From CAVRQM01 sp963723455 (GTDB lineage: Bacteria; Pseudomonadota; Alphaproteobacteria; Acetobacterales; Acetobacteraceae), in the NCBI GenBank assembly GCA_963723455.1, contig CAVRQM010000003.1, forward strand, positions 186,001-250,000: a stretch of DNA of 64,000 bases. The letters run 5' to 3'. A program made the translations under genes and the position numbers. How positions within the stretch are numbered: the first letter of the stretch is position 1; every line of letters begins with the position of its first letter. This document shows, one piece after another, positions 47,105-56,125 of the stretch. The notes under the pieces are model-generated. The model worked only from the letters and a program-made list of their open reading frames with translations, searched no databases and was not told the origin of the DNA.

Positions 47105-48025
47105 ATGAAAGCCGCACGCATCCACCAGTTCGGCGGCCCCGAGGTCATCCGCATCGAGGACATCGCGACGCCCGAGCCGCGGTCGGGTGAGGTGCTGATC
47201 CGCGTCCGTGCCGCCAGCGTCAACCCGGTTGACTACAAGATCCGCCAGGGCGGCTTCCTGCCGCAGGACAAGCTGCCGGTCACGCTGGGGCGCGACCTGT
47301 CCGGCACGGTGGAGCGCGCCGGCAGCAGCGCGGAGAGCCTGAAGCCAGGCGACGCGGTGTTCGCCATGCTGGATCAGGGCCAAGGCGGCAATGCCGAGTT
47401 CGCCGTCGCCCGTGCGGAGATCTGCGCCCGCAGGCCGGAGCGGTCGAGCGAGGAGGAGGCGGCGGCGCTGCCGCTGGCGGCGCTGACCGCGTGGCAGGGG
47501 CTGTTCGAGCATGGCGGCCTGGCCGGCGGGCAACGCGTGCTGATCCACGGCGCGGCCGGCGGCGTCGGGCATCTCGCGGTGCAGTTCGCCCATGCCCGCG
47601 GCGCGACAGTGTTTGCCACCTGCGCCGGCGAGGATGTCGAGTTCGTGCGCGGCCTCGGCGCCGACGAGGTGATCGACTACAAGGCGCAGCGGTTCGAGGA
47701 CCGCGCCCGCGACATCGATGTGGTGTTCGACCTGATCGGCGGCGAGACGCAGACTCGGTCGTGGTCGGTGCTGCGGCGCGGCGGCATCATCGTCTCCACC
47801 CTGACCGAGCCGGACAAGGCGAAGGCGGCCGAGCACGGCGCGCGCGGCGCGCACTACATGGCCCAGCCGAACGGGCGCCAGCTGGAGGAGGTCGGCGGGC
47901 TGATCGCGGCGGGGAAGGTCAGGGTCACTGTGGACCGGGTGATACCGCTCGCCGACATCGCCGCCGCGCATCGCGCGATCGAGCACGACCATATTCGCGG
48001 GAAGATTGTGCTGCGCGTCGCCTGA
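47105..48025 (+). CDS. NADPH-dependent quinone oxidoreductase (zinc-less MDR family)
   Basis: Medium-chain reductase of 306 residues. N-terminal GroES-like domain (MKAARIHQFGGPEV opening; ASVNPVDYKIRQGGF), then a Rossmann domain with VLIHGAAGGVGHLAVQFAHARGA (about residues 140-163), the quinone-reductase signature. No zinc ligands. CCGGAGAGACGC ribosome region before the ATG. Likely reduces quinones or alpha,beta-unsaturated carbonyls. Confidence 0.86.
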   Translation: MKAARIHQFGGPEVIRIEDIATPEPRSGEVLIRVRAASVNPVDYKIRQGGFLPQDKLPVTLGRDLSGTVERAGSSAESLKPGDAVFAMLDQGQGGNAEFAVARAEICARRPERSSEEEAAALPLAALTAWQGLFEHGGLAGGQRVLIHGAAGGVGHLAVQFAHARGATVFATCAGEDVEFVRGLGADEVIDYKAQRFEDRARDIDVVFDLIGGETQTRSWSVLRRGGIIVSTLTEPDKAKAAEHGARGAHYMAQPNGRQLEEVGGLIAAGKVRVTVDRVIPLADIAAAHRAIEHDHIRGKIVLRVA

Positions 48026-48035
48026 CGCGCCGCGG

Positions 48036-49571
48036 ATGGCACCGCCGGATCCGCGGCCGCCGCGGGAAGTCGAGCTGAAGCTGGCGGTTCCGGAGGCGTC
48101 GCTGGCCGCCCTGCTGGACCATCCGGCGCTGCGCGAGCCGCATGCCGGGCCGGCCGAGCGCCGGCACGAAACCACGATCTATTTCGACACGCCCGACCAG
48201 GCCCTGTTCCGTCGCGGCATGAGCCTGCGAGTGCGCGAAGCCGCCGGCCGGCATGTGCAGACGCTCAAGGCCGCGGCCAAGGCCGGGGTGGCCGCCGATC
48301 GCGGCGAGTGGGAGTGGCCGGTCGCCGGCCAGCAGCCCGATCTGGGCGTGCTGGCGGCGACGCCGGCGGCGGCACGACTGTCGCACGCGTCGGATTCTGC
48401 GCCCCATTCTGCACACCGAGATCGACCGCCTCGTGCGCAGCCTGCACCTGGGCGCCACCGTGGTCGAGGCGGCGCTCGATCGCGGCAGCATCGTCGCCGG
48501 CGCGGCGAGAGAGGATGTGCGCGAACTGGAACTGGAGCTGAAGCAGGGCAGTCCGGCGCCGGTGTATCGCTTGGCCCTGGAACTGCATGCCGTGGCGCCG
48601 CTGCGGATCGCCACGCAGAGCAAGGCGGTCCGCGGCTATCGGCTCGGCGCGCGGACCGCTCCCGAAGCCCGCAAGGCGACCGAGGCAGAGCTGGACCGCA
48701 AGACTCCCGGCGCGGACGCCTGCGCCCGCATCCTGCTCGCGGCGCTCGGTCACCTGCTCGCCAACCAGGACGCGGCCACCGCGGGCGATGCCGAGGGGGT
48801 GCACCAGATGCGTGTCGCGATCCGCCGCCTGCGCACGGCGCTGGTGCTGTTCGAGCCACATCTGGAGCCGCACGCGACGCTGCGGTTCGAGGCCGAGTTG
48901 CGGCGCATCGGCCAGGTCTTCGGCGAGGCGCGGGATTGGGATGTGTTCTGCACCGAAATTCTGCCCGACGCGCTGACGCAGCCGGCGCTGGCTGGCTGGC
49001 GGGAGCTGCTGGACGCCCCGGCCGAGGCGCGGCGTCGGGCGGCGCACGCGCAGCTGGTGCGCGAGATCGAGGCGCCGGCTTTCACCGCGCTGGTGCTCGG
49101 CATCGCCGCCTGGGCGGAAGGCGGTCGCGCCCAGTCCGACCTGCTCGGCGGGCCGGCGCTGGGCGATGCGATCGCCGGTCTGGCGCCGCGGCTGCTGGAC
49201 CGGCTGGCCGACAAGGTGGAGCGACGCGGCCGCCATGTCGCGCAGCGGCCCGAGCCGGAGCTGCACGCGCTGCGCAAGTCGCTCAAGAAGCTGCGCTATG
49301 GCATCGGCTACCTGGCGGAGCTGTATTCGCGCAAGGCGGTGAAATCCTATCTGGACGGCTGCAAGGATTTCTTCAGCGCGTGCTGGGCCAGATCAACGAC
49401 ACCGTCGCCGCGACCGCGCTCGCCGACCGGCTGGCCGAGGGCGCGCGCCCGGATCTGGCGCCGGCGATCGGCGGTCTTGCCGAGCATCTGCGGCAGCGTC
49501 GGCAGGACGCGCGCGACGGCCTCGGCAGAAGCTGGAAGGCGTTTCGCGCCGCGTCCCGGTTCTGGGACTGA
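48036..49571 (+). CDS. CYTH-CHAD protein, inorganic triphosphatase type (two frameshifts)
   Basis: An N-terminal CYTH (triphosphate tunnel) domain with ExExK as EVELK near residue 10 and IYFDTPDQALFRRGMSLRVRE, followed by a CHAD domain (about 220-505) with repeated conserved His: EGVHQMRVAIRRLRTAL and ELHALRKSLKKLRYG, which bind polyphosphate. Such fusions (ygiF-like) hydrolyse triphosphate and associate with polyphosphate granules. Two opposite breaks are seen: an extra base near 48385 (before LRPILHTEIDRL) and a missing base near 49370 (before LQRVLGQINDTV), so total length stays 3n, ~511 residues. Confidence 0.82.
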   Translation: MAPPDPRPPREVELKLAVPEASLAALLDHPALREPHAGPAERRHETTIYFDTPDQALFRRGMSLRVREAAGRHVQTLKAAAKAGVAADRGEWEWPVAGQQPDLGVLAATPAAARLSHASDSAPHSAHRDRPPRAQPAPGRHRGRGGARSRQHRRRRGERGCARTGTGAEAGQSGAGVSLGPGTACRGAAADRHAEQGGPRLSARRADRSRSPQGDRGRAGPQDSRRGRLRPHPARGARSPARQPGRGHRGRCRGGAPDACRDPPPAHGAGAVRATSGAARDAAVRGRVAAHRPGLRRGAGLGCVLHRNSARRADAAGAGWLAGAAGRPGRGAASGGARAAGARDRGAGFHRAGARHRRLGGRRSRPVRPARRAGAGRCDRRSGAAAAGPAGRQGGATRPPCRAAARAGAARAAQVAQEAALWHRLPGGAVFAQGGEILSGRLQGFLQRVLGQINDTVAATALADRLAEGARPDLAPAIGGLAEHLRQRRQDARDGLGRSWKAFRAASRFWD

Positions 49572-49576
49572 CGGCC

Positions 49577-50272
49577 ATGCAGGCCACGCTGTCGGGCGGC
49601 GAAGTGATGCTCCGGCTGGCGCTCGCGATCGTCGCCGGCGCGCTGTTCGGACTGGATCGTGGCGGGCACGCGCATCCGGCCGGTTTGCGCACTAATGTCC
49701 TGATTTGCGTCGCCGCGGCGTTGGCGATGCTGCAGGCCAACGCGCTGTACGCCCACACGCCGGACACGCATAGTTCGGTGATCCGGCTCGACCTGATGCG
49801 CCTGCCGCTCGGCATCCTGTCCGGCATCGGCTTCATCGGCGCCGGCGCCATCCTGCGCCACGGCGAGATGGTGCGCGGCATCACCACGGCGGCGACGATC
49901 TGGCTGGTGACGGTGCTCGGGCTGTGCTTCGGCGGCGGCCAGATCGGCCTCGGGATCGCCGGCACGGCGGTCGGCCTCGCGACGCTGTGGCTGCTGCGCT
50001 ACGCCGAGACCGGGCGGGTCATGGGGCGGCGCGGCAGGGTTGCGATCACCTTCCAGGCAGCCCAGGCCGATGATCGCGACCTGATGGCCGTGCTGCGCGC
50101 GCACGGGATGCAGGTGCAGTCCCGGCGCACCATCCACGATCCATGCGCCACCGACATGCTGGAGTGCAGCGGCCGCTATCGCGGGGAGTTTCCGGGCTGG
50201 TCGTCAGGTCTGACGCGGGCGCTGATGGCGCAGCCGGGCGTAAGCCGGGTGGAGTGGCGCGACATCGACTGA
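49577..50272 (+). CDS. MgtC/SapB family membrane protein
   Basis: A 231-residue membrane protein. About four helices in the first 140 residues contain the MgtC blocks LVAGALFGLDRGGHAHPAGLRTN-like (residues 18-40), LGILSGIGFIGAGAILRHGEMVRGITTAATIW and GLGIAGTAVGLATL. A soluble ACT-like C-terminal domain (about 155-231) follows. Role in magnesium/phosphate homeostasis is known for MgtC but differs between members. Confidence 0.88.
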   Translation: MQATLSGGEVMLRLALAIVAGALFGLDRGGHAHPAGLRTNVLICVAAALAMLQANALYAHTPDTHSSVIRLDLMRLPLGILSGIGFIGAGAILRHGEMVRGITTAATIWLVTVLGLCFGGGQIGLGIAGTAVGLATLWLLRYAETGRVMGRRGRVAITFQAAQADDRDLMAVLRAHGMQVQSRRTIHDPCATDMLECSGRYRGEFPGWSSGLTRALMAQPGVSRVEWRDID

Positions 50273-50387
50273 ACGCGGAACCGTGAGGCGGTGCGCCGCA
50301 TCGGCTTCACCGGCCACGGGCGCTGGAACCGACGCGAACCATCGCCATCCGGCCGAGTTCTGCCCCCATCATCCATGGAGTTCCCCG

Positions 50388-50682
50388 ATGGCCGAAGACA
50401 TCCGCGTGGTGGCGTTCCTGAAGTCCAGCCCAGGGCAGGAGACAGCGGTGCGCGACGCGGCGCTCGCCTGTGTCGAGCCGACCCGGGCCGAGCCGGACAA
50501 CATGAGCTATGTGCTGCACGAAGACACCCAGCACGCCGGAACATTCGTGTTCGTCGAACACTGGAAGAGCAAGGCGTCGCTCGACCGTCACATGCAGAAC
50601 TCCGCATTTCAAGGCGCTGTCCGGCGCCCTGGAGGGCAAGCTCGCGAGCCCGATGCAGGTTGACGTGCTGCGGCCGGTATAG
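50388..50682 (+). CDS. Antibiotic biosynthesis monooxygenase (ABM/YgiN-like) domain protein (one frameshift)
   Basis: Small ferredoxin-fold protein of about 97 residues. IRVVAFLKSSPGQETAVRDAALACVEPTRAEPDNMSYVLH and FVFVEHWKSKASLDRHM are the usual ABM/YgiN pattern (E near the middle, FxxxExWxSxxAxxxH). Near 50608 one extra T (GCATTTCAAG) shifts the frame; corrected text continues FKALSGALEGKLASPMQVDVLRPV to a stop at 50682. Length 3n+1. Quinol monooxygenase or a stress role are possible. Confidence 0.75.
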
Positions 50683-50919
50683 CGGCGGCGCTGCTACCGC
50701 TTCAGCGGATCGTGCCCCCAGTTCATCACCCAGTGCCTTCAACGTGTTTCGGTGATGTCGCCGTCGGGACGTTGCGTGCCGGTGCGGTGGATGCGGTCGG
50801 CGCTGCAGTCCGCGCGGATGCCGCGAACGCCGCGCCGATACCGCTGCTGCATGCGGGCCAAACGCTGCGCGCGGGCTCGCGGCAAGAGGCTGACGGTCGG
50901 GCCGGAGCCGGGGCGGCGG

Positions 50920-51691
50920 CTACGCGCCGCCCCAGTTCATCGTCAGCCCGCCATCCATGACAAAGGTCTGGCCGGTCACGTAATCCGCCGCGTCGGATGC
51001 CAGGAACAGCGCCAAGCCGGCAATCTCCTCCGGCTCGCCGGCGCGCCGCCACGGGATCGCGGCGAAGGCCTTGTCGCGCTGTTCGGGATCGTCCAGGCGT
51101 TTCTGCGTCATCGGCGTGCGGATCATGCCGGGCGCGATGGCGTTCACGTTGATGTGGTCGGGGGCGACCTCGACCGACAGGCTGCGTACCAGCGAGTTCA
51201 CCCCGGCCTTGGCCATCCCGTACGGCGCGCTGCCCGGTGTCGGCAGGTGCCCGGCGACCGAGCCGATGATGACCAGGCGGCCGCGCCCGCCGCCCTTGCG
51301 GCGCAACCGCACGAAGGCGCGCGCGCAGAACAGCGGCCCCATGAGGTCGGTGCGCAGCACCTGTTCCAGCTTGGCGTCATCCATCTCGGCGACCGGCATC
51401 CCGCCCATTCCCATCCCGGCATTGGCCACCAGCACATCCGGCGTGCCCAGCTCGGCGGCGGCGCGGTCGAACAGCGCCTGGACCGACGCGGGATCGCCGA
51501 CATCGACCTGCGCCACGAGGGCGCGCCGTCCGGCCGCCTGCACCCGCCGGCTGGTCTCGGCCGCGCCGTCCGCATCGGAGTGATAGCCGATGCAGACATC
51601 CGCGCCGGCGCCGGCGAACGTCGTGGCGGTGGCCTGCCCGATTCCTGAAGTCCGCCCCGGTAATGACCGCGATCCTGTCCTGCAGCGTCAT
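50920..51691 (-). CDS. Short-chain dehydrogenase/reductase (one frameshift)
   Basis: Classical SDR of about 256 residues, NAD(P)-dependent, glucose-1-dehydrogenase/FabG-like. Cofactor motif TGADSGIGQATA (after correction), NAG in VLVANAGMGM, catalytic Ser in IIGSVAGHLPTPG, YxxxK as YGMAKAG, and DYVTGQTFVMDGGLTMNWGGA at the C-terminus. One extra base near 51648 breaks the cofactor loop; length 3n+1. It lies downstream of, and on the same strand as, the sigma-54 activator (78 bases apart), so it may be part of the monooxygenase regulon, for instance oxidising an alcohol product; this is inference. Confidence 0.84.
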
Positions 51692-51769
51692 GGCCTGTCC
51701 TCCTGCCCGCCGGACAACGCCCGCCTATCCGGATTGCTGCAGGTCGGTCCGACACAGGCTCGCGAGGCG

Positions 51770-53620
51770 TCAGCCGGTTGCGGGCGGAGTGGCGGACAGC
51801 GCGCGGTACACCGTGTTGCGCGATACGCCGAGCCGGCGCGCGGTCTCGGCGATGTTGCCGTCCGCGTCGCGATAGGTGGCGTTGATCGCCCCGCGCTGCA
51901 CGTCGCGCAGGCTGCGTCGTCCCGGGGCTGGCGCGGCGCCCGGCCTGTTCCCCGCCAGGCGCAGCACCGCCGCGCGGTCGATCTCGGCATCGGCGCGGGT
52001 CAGCGTCAGGCGGGTCAGCACGCCGCGCAGCTCGCGTATGTTGCCGGGCCAGGGCTGCGCCGCCAGGGTCCCCAGCGCCTCCTCGGTGATGCGGGCCTGC
52101 GGCGCGATGCCGGCCAGCAGGCGGCGGGCGATCACCGCGAAGTCTCGCCGGTCGCGCAACGGCGGCAGCGTCGCCTCGATGGTGTTGATGCGGTACAGCA
52201 GGTCGGGCCGGAAGGTGCCGTTGCCGATCGCTCGGTCAAGATCGACGTTGGTGGCAGCCACCAGCAACACATCGACCTGCCGCCGCTTGCCGCCGCCCAC
52301 CGGGCGCACCGTCCAGTCGTCCAGCAGGCGCAACAGCACCGATTGCAGCGACAGCTTCATGTCGCCGATCTCGTCCAGGAACAGCGTCCCGCCATCGCTC
52401 TCGGCCACCAGCCCGGCGGCGCCGCCGCGCCGCGCCCCGGTGAACGCGCCGTCGGCGTAGCCGAACAGCTCGGCCTCGACCAGCGTATCTGGCAGGCTGG
52501 CGCAGTTGACAGGGACGAACGCGCCGCGCCGGCCGCCGGCCTGATGGGCGTGGCGCGCCAGCTGCTCCTTGCCGGTGCCGGTCTCGCCGCGGATCAGGAT
52601 GGGCAGATGGCGGCGCGCCGCGCCCTCAATCTCGCGCACGATGGCGGCCACAGCAGGATCGTCGGCCACGAAGCCGGGCCGTGGCGCGGCGGCGAAGGCG
52701 ACGGCGCGCGGCTGCGGGACATTGTGCAGCTTGGCCGCGAACACGCTGCCGATCCGATCCTCCAGCCGCTGCCGCTCATCGTCGCGCCGTGCCTGCAGCA
52801 GGTCAGTGAAGCGGATGCGGAACACCTCCTCGAACCGCCGGCCGGGCGAGGCTGGCAAGCCTTGCAGCAGGAACCGCGCCTGCGCGTTGGCCGCCAGGAT
52901 GGTTCCGTCCGGTTCCAACGCCAGCAGTCCGGCGCTGAGCGTGTGCAGGAACTCGCCCCGGCTGTGAAAGCTCAGGATCACGTCGCCGCGATGACTGTCG
53001 CGGAACAGCCCGTTCTCCACCTGCGTCGCCGCCATGGACACCAGCGCGTGCGTGTGCTGCTGGCGCGAGCCGCAATCGGAGGATGCGTCCAGCACGCCCG
53101 CGAACGTTCCATCCGGGGCGAAGATCGGCGCGGCGGTACAGGTGAGCACGCCGAGATGACCGAAGAAATGCTCGCCGCCGTGCACGGTGACCGCGCGCCG
53201 GCCATGCGCCGCCGTGCCCAGCGCATTGGTGCCGCAAAACGTTTCGCCCCACATCGTGCCGGGACGGATGCTGGCGGCGCGGGCGGTGTCGTTGAAGCTG
53301 CTGTCGGCGATGGTGTCCAGCAGCATGCCGTCCGCAGCGGCGAAGGCAATCATGTAGTTGGTGCCGGCGATCTGCTGGTACAGGTTCTCCATCTCGGCCA
53401 GCGCCAGCCGTCGCAGCCGCTCGTGCTGCTCGCGCGCGCCGCGCAGCGCCGCCGCATCGGCCATGACCAGCGCCGGCGGGTGATGCGGGTCTAGCCCGGC
53501 GGCGATGCAGCGCTGCCAGCTTTCGGCGATCGGCGGCGGCAGCAGGTCGCTGGCGGCCAGTCCGCGCCGTTCAAGAACGGTCCGCGCGCGACTCACCCGG
53601 TCGTCGGCCGATAGCAGCAT
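51770..53620 (-). CDS. Sigma-54-dependent Fis-family activator, AcoR type
   Basis: Enhancer-binding protein of 616 residues. N-terminal GAF sensor (about 70-210; NYMIAFAAADGMLLDT, CGTNALGTA), a PAS-like segment (about 225-300), AAA+ domain (about 325-550) with Walker A GETGTGKEQ, the sigma-54 contact loop GAFTGA, and Walker B GGTLFLDEIGD, then a Fis helix-turn-helix (about 575-612; NIAETARRLGVSRNTVYRAL). No receiver domain, so it senses a ligand directly. Good ribosome site GGGGAGGT. Divergent from the adh-monooxygenase block whose two promoters are sigma-54 type; it is the obvious activator, comparable to MimR/AcoR in alkane, ketone or acetoin pathways. Confidence 0.9.
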   Translation of the reverse strand: MLLSADDRVSRARTVLERRGLAASDLLPPPIAESWQRCIAAGLDPHHPPALVMADAAALRGAREQHERLRRLALAEMENLYQQIAGTNYMIAFAAADGMLLDTIADSSFNDTARAASIRPGTMWGETFCGTNALGTAAHGRRAVTVHGGEHFFGHLGVLTCTAAPIFAPDGTFAGVLDASSDCGSRQQHTHALVSMAATQVENGLFRDSHRGDVILSFHSRGEFLHTLSAGLLALEPDGTILAANAQARFLLQGLPASPGRRFEEVFRIRFTDLLQARRDDERQRLEDRIGSVFAAKLHNVPQPRAVAFAAAPRPGFVADDPAVAAIVREIEGAARRHLPILIRGETGTGKEQLARHAHQAGGRRGAFVPVNCASLPDTLVEAELFGYADGAFTGARRGGAAGLVAESDGGTLFLDEIGDMKLSLQSVLLRLLDDWTVRPVGGGKRRQVDVLLVAATNVDLDRAIGNGTFRPDLLYRINTIEATLPPLRDRRDFAVIARRLLAGIAPQARITEEALGTLAAQPWPGNIRELRGVLTRLTLTRADAEIDRAAVLRLAGNRPGAAPAPGRRSLRDVQRGAINATYRDADGNIAETARRLGVSRNTVYRALSATPPATG

Positions 53621-53710
53621 GCAACCTCCCCCGCGAAGCGCCCCGCGCGCCGGTGTCCGCCCCGCCTTTCGACGACTGTAACCGCACCGTCGTGCAAAGC
53701 CCATCGGCGA

Positions 53711-53749
53711 TGTTCCGGCATGCAGGCTCAGGTGTTCCGAAACGGAACA
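53711..53749. promoter_or_regulatory. Probable upstream activator site for the adh promoter
   Basis: A perfect 17-base palindrome TGTTCCGAAACGGAACA at 53733-53749, with an extra half-site TGTTCC at 53711-53716. It lies about 75-90 bases before the -24 element of the sigma-54 promoter, the usual enhancer distance, in the gap between the activator gene and adh. A related TGT-N11-ACA palindrome lies before the hydroxylase gene. Confidence 0.72.
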
Positions 53750-53822
53750 GCGTTGCGGCGGGGTCTGTTCACCCTCGCCACATCTGCCGCCGCGCAGGCC
53801 GGGGAATCCGCCGGCTGGGGTC

Positions 53823-53837
53823 TGGCACGGCTTTTGC
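53823..53837 (+). promoter_or_regulatory. Sigma-54 promoter upstream of the alcohol dehydrogenase
   Basis: TGGCACG-GCTT-TTGC: the GG at 53824-53825 and GC at 53836-53837 are separated by exactly ten bases, matching the sigma-54 consensus TGGCACG-N4-TTGC at every conserved position. It is 53 bases before the adh ATG, so transcription should start near 53850. The promoter faces away from the activator gene. Confidence 0.9.
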
Positions 53838-53889
53838 GAAGGTTCGTCCAGCGGGCAGCCGACACGATCCGCGGGAGAGGGGGCGAACC

Positions 53890-54933
53890 ATGAAGGCGGC
53901 TGTGCTGCACGCATACGACGAGCGCCTGTCAGGCGACGAGTTCGTCCGTTACGAAGACGTGGCCGATCCAAAGATCGACAAGGCGACGGACGTGGTGGTG
54001 CGGATCGGCGGCGCCGGCGTGTGCCGCACCGACCTGCACATCGTCGAGGGCATCTGGCGCAGCAAGGTCGATGTGGCTCTGCCCTACATCATGGGCCACG
54101 AGAACGCCGGCTGGGTCGAGGCGGTCGGGCGCGGGGTCGAGGGCGTGCGCGTGGGCGACGCGGTGATCTGTCATCCGCTGGTCACCAGCGGGCATTGCCT
54201 GGCGTGCCGCCGCGGCGACGACATGCACGCGACCGACAGCAAGTTTCCCGGCATCAACGCTAATGGCGGCTATGCCGAATATCTGCTGACCGGCGAACGG
54301 TCCCTGATAAAGCTGCCGAAATCGCTCGCGCCGAAGGACGTGGCCCCGTACACCGACGCCGGGCTGACCGCGTATCGCGCAGCGAAGAAGGCGTCCCGTC
54401 ACCTGCTGCCGGGCGAGTTCGCGGTGTGCATCGGCGCGGGCGGGCTGGGGCACATCGGCATCCAGGTGCTGCGCGCGCTGTGCGCGGCCGAAATCATCGT
54501 CGCGGATCGCTCGGCCACGGCGCTGGAGCTGGCGAAGGAGTGCGGGGCGCACCATACGGTGCTGGCCGATGCGGGCATGGTTGACAGCGTCATGGCGCTG
54601 ACCGGCGGCCGCGGCGCGGAAGCGGTGATCGATTTCGTCGGCGAGGGCGACGCGGTCGCGCAGGGCATCGCGATCACCCGGAACGGCGGCTACTACTACA
54701 TCGTCGGCTATGGCGGGAAGATCGACCTGCCGACCATCGACATGATCACCTCGGAAAAGACCATCGTCGGCAATCTGGTCGGCACCTATCCCGAGCTGGT
54801 CGAACTGATGGCGCTGGCCGACCGCGGCCTGGTCAATCTGGCGACCCGCGAGTACCGGCTGGCCGACGCCAATGTCGCCCTGCACGACCTGCATCACGGC
54901 CAGATCAAGGGCCGCGCCGTGTTGATCCCCTGA
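53890..54933 (+). CDS. NAD-dependent zinc alcohol dehydrogenase (2-propanol/1-propanol type)
   Basis: Medium-chain alcohol dehydrogenase of 347 residues. Catalytic zinc ligands are likely Cys in GAGVCRTDLH and His-Glu in MGHENAG; the Rossmann motif is CIGAGGLGHIG (about 178-188) with Asp in IVADRS, indicating NAD. The structural-zinc lobe keeps only two of the usual four Cys (SGHCLACRRGDDMHA instead of CGxCxxCxxGxxxxC). The protein resembles adh genes that accompany propane monooxygenases, where it oxidises the alcohol formed. Directly behind a sigma-54 promoter; GGGAGAGGGGGC is the ribosome site. Confidence 0.86.
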   Translation: MKAAVLHAYDERLSGDEFVRYEDVADPKIDKATDVVVRIGGAGVCRTDLHIVEGIWRSKVDVALPYIMGHENAGWVEAVGRGVEGVRVGDAVICHPLVTSGHCLACRRGDDMHATDSKFPGINANGGYAEYLLTGERSLIKLPKSLAPKDVAPYTDAGLTAYRAAKKASRHLLPGEFAVCIGAGGLGHIGIQVLRALCAAEIIVADRSATALELAKECGAHHTVLADAGMVDSVMALTGGRGAEAVIDFVGEGDAVAQGIAITRNGGYYYIVGYGGKIDLPTIDMITSEKTIVGNLVGTYPELVELMALADRGLVNLATREYRLADANVALHDLHHGQIKGRAVLIP

Positions 54934-54943
54934 GCCCGCCGCA

Positions 54944-55933
54944 ATGAACGCGATGCGTCCCGGCCTGCCCGATCCGCTGCTCAAGCTGCTCGGCGCGGCG
55001 TGGGCGATGGGCGCCCCGGTCGCCGGGGCCGCCTGGCTGGGGCCGAATTGCGCCGGCTTCGGTCTGGCGGACGGCACCGTGGCCATTGCGCAAGCGGGCT
55101 GGGATGGCGCGGCGCGGGTGCAGGCGCGCCCCGGCGGCGGAGTGGAACTGGTGCCGGCCAGCACGCCGCCGCCGCCGGTGATGCGCGTCGGCGTGCATGC
55201 CGGCCCGAGCGTGGCGGTCGCCAGTGACCCGTCCGGCGGTCTGCAATCGTCCGGCTCCGATGGATTGCTGATGCGCGTCAGCGCCGACGGGACCACGCGT
55301 GCGCTTGCGGCCCTGTCGGAGGCTCCGGCAGCCCATCTGGCGACCGCGGCGAACGGCCTGCGCGCCTGGGCGTGCGGCGCGCGGGTGCATCGGGATGGCG
55401 TGGCGGGCGGCGTCGCGGAGTTGCCCGGCCCGGTGACGGCCTTGGCGGTGGACGTGGCCGGCGGGCGCCTGTCGGTCGGCTGCGCCGACGCGCTGGCGAT
55501 CTGGGAGACGGGCCGGGAGTCGCCCGACATGCTCGCCTGGAGCGGGCCGGTTCCCTCGCTGTCGTTCTCCGGGCCGGGCGGCTTCCTGGCGGCGGCGGGC
55601 GGCGCGCGCGTCGCCTGTCTGCAATCCGGCCGGCGCAGCGAGGCGGGGATCGGCAGCAGCGTGCCGGTGACGCGCGTCGCCTGCCACCCGTCGCGCCCGC
55701 TGATTGCGGCGGGATATGCGAACGGGGCGGTGCTGCTGTGCCAGCCCGACCGCACAGACACGCTGTTCGTGCGCAGCGCCGGCGGCGGCGCGGTCAGCGC
55801 GCTCGCCTGGTCGCCCGATGGCAAATGCCTCGCGCTCGGCGCCGAGGGCGGCGAGATCGGCGTGGTGGCCTTCCCGGAGCTGCTGTTTCGCGCCGACGCT
55901 CCGGCCCCAGCAACGGCGGCGCAGGTGGCATGA
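54944..55933 (+). CDS. WD40-like beta-propeller protein, unknown role
   Basis: A 329-residue protein with no leader or membrane helix. Repeating blades of about 40 residues can be seen, clearest in VTRVACHPSRPLIAAGYANGAVLLCQ and VSALAWSPDGKCLALGAEGGEIGVVAFPE, the WD40 pattern; earlier blades (from about residue 20) are more diverged. It lies ten bases after adh and is coupled to the next small gene by ATGA, so it belongs to the sigma-54-controlled unit. WD40 proteins are scaffolds for complexes; I know of no assigned role with this type of monooxygenase. Confidence 0.72.
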   Translation: MNAMRPGLPDPLLKLLGAAWAMGAPVAGAAWLGPNCAGFGLADGTVAIAQAGWDGAARVQARPGGGVELVPASTPPPPVMRVGVHAGPSVAVASDPSGGLQSSGSDGLLMRVSADGTTRALAALSEAPAAHLATAANGLRAWACGARVHRDGVAGGVAELPGPVTALAVDVAGGRLSVGCADALAIWETGRESPDMLAWSGPVPSLSFSGPGGFLAAAGGARVACLQSGRRSEAGIGSSVPVTRVACHPSRPLIAAGYANGAVLLCQPDRTDTLFVRSAGGGAVSALAWSPDGKCLALGAEGGEIGVVAFPELLFRADAPAPATAAQVA

Positions 55934-56112
55934 CCATGACCGAGGACGATGTCTCGAAGGACCGGTTTTTCGAGCGGCTCGGCCGGCTCGCCGAGGAGAT
56001 GATCGCCGCGCACGGCAAGGACTTCGCGATGGGCACGCTGGTTCTGGCAGCCCGCTTCATCGCCGAAGGCAAGCCGCTCGCCCGTCGTCCCGGCGGGAGC
56101 GACGCATCGTGA
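55930..56112 (+). CDS. Small 60-residue protein, unknown
   Basis: Short acidic-to-basic protein, predicted mostly helical: DRFFERLGRLAEEMIAAHGKDFAMGTL then VLAARFIAEGKPLARRPG. The ATG overlaps the WD40 gene stop (ATGA); a second ATG six bases on is an alternative. No family recognised. Position suggests a partner of the WD40 protein or of the dehydrogenase. Confidence 0.55.
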   Translation: MTMTEDDVSKDRFFERLGRLAEEMIAAHGKDFAMGTLVLAARFIAEGKPLARRPGGSDAS

Positions 56113-56125
56113 CGGTGTCCCGGCG

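Noticed and set aside
50683..50919. Possible small gene in the gap between the ABM-domain gene and the SDR
   Set aside because: Only short open frames without ribosome sites or motifs; the gap appears to hold no gene.
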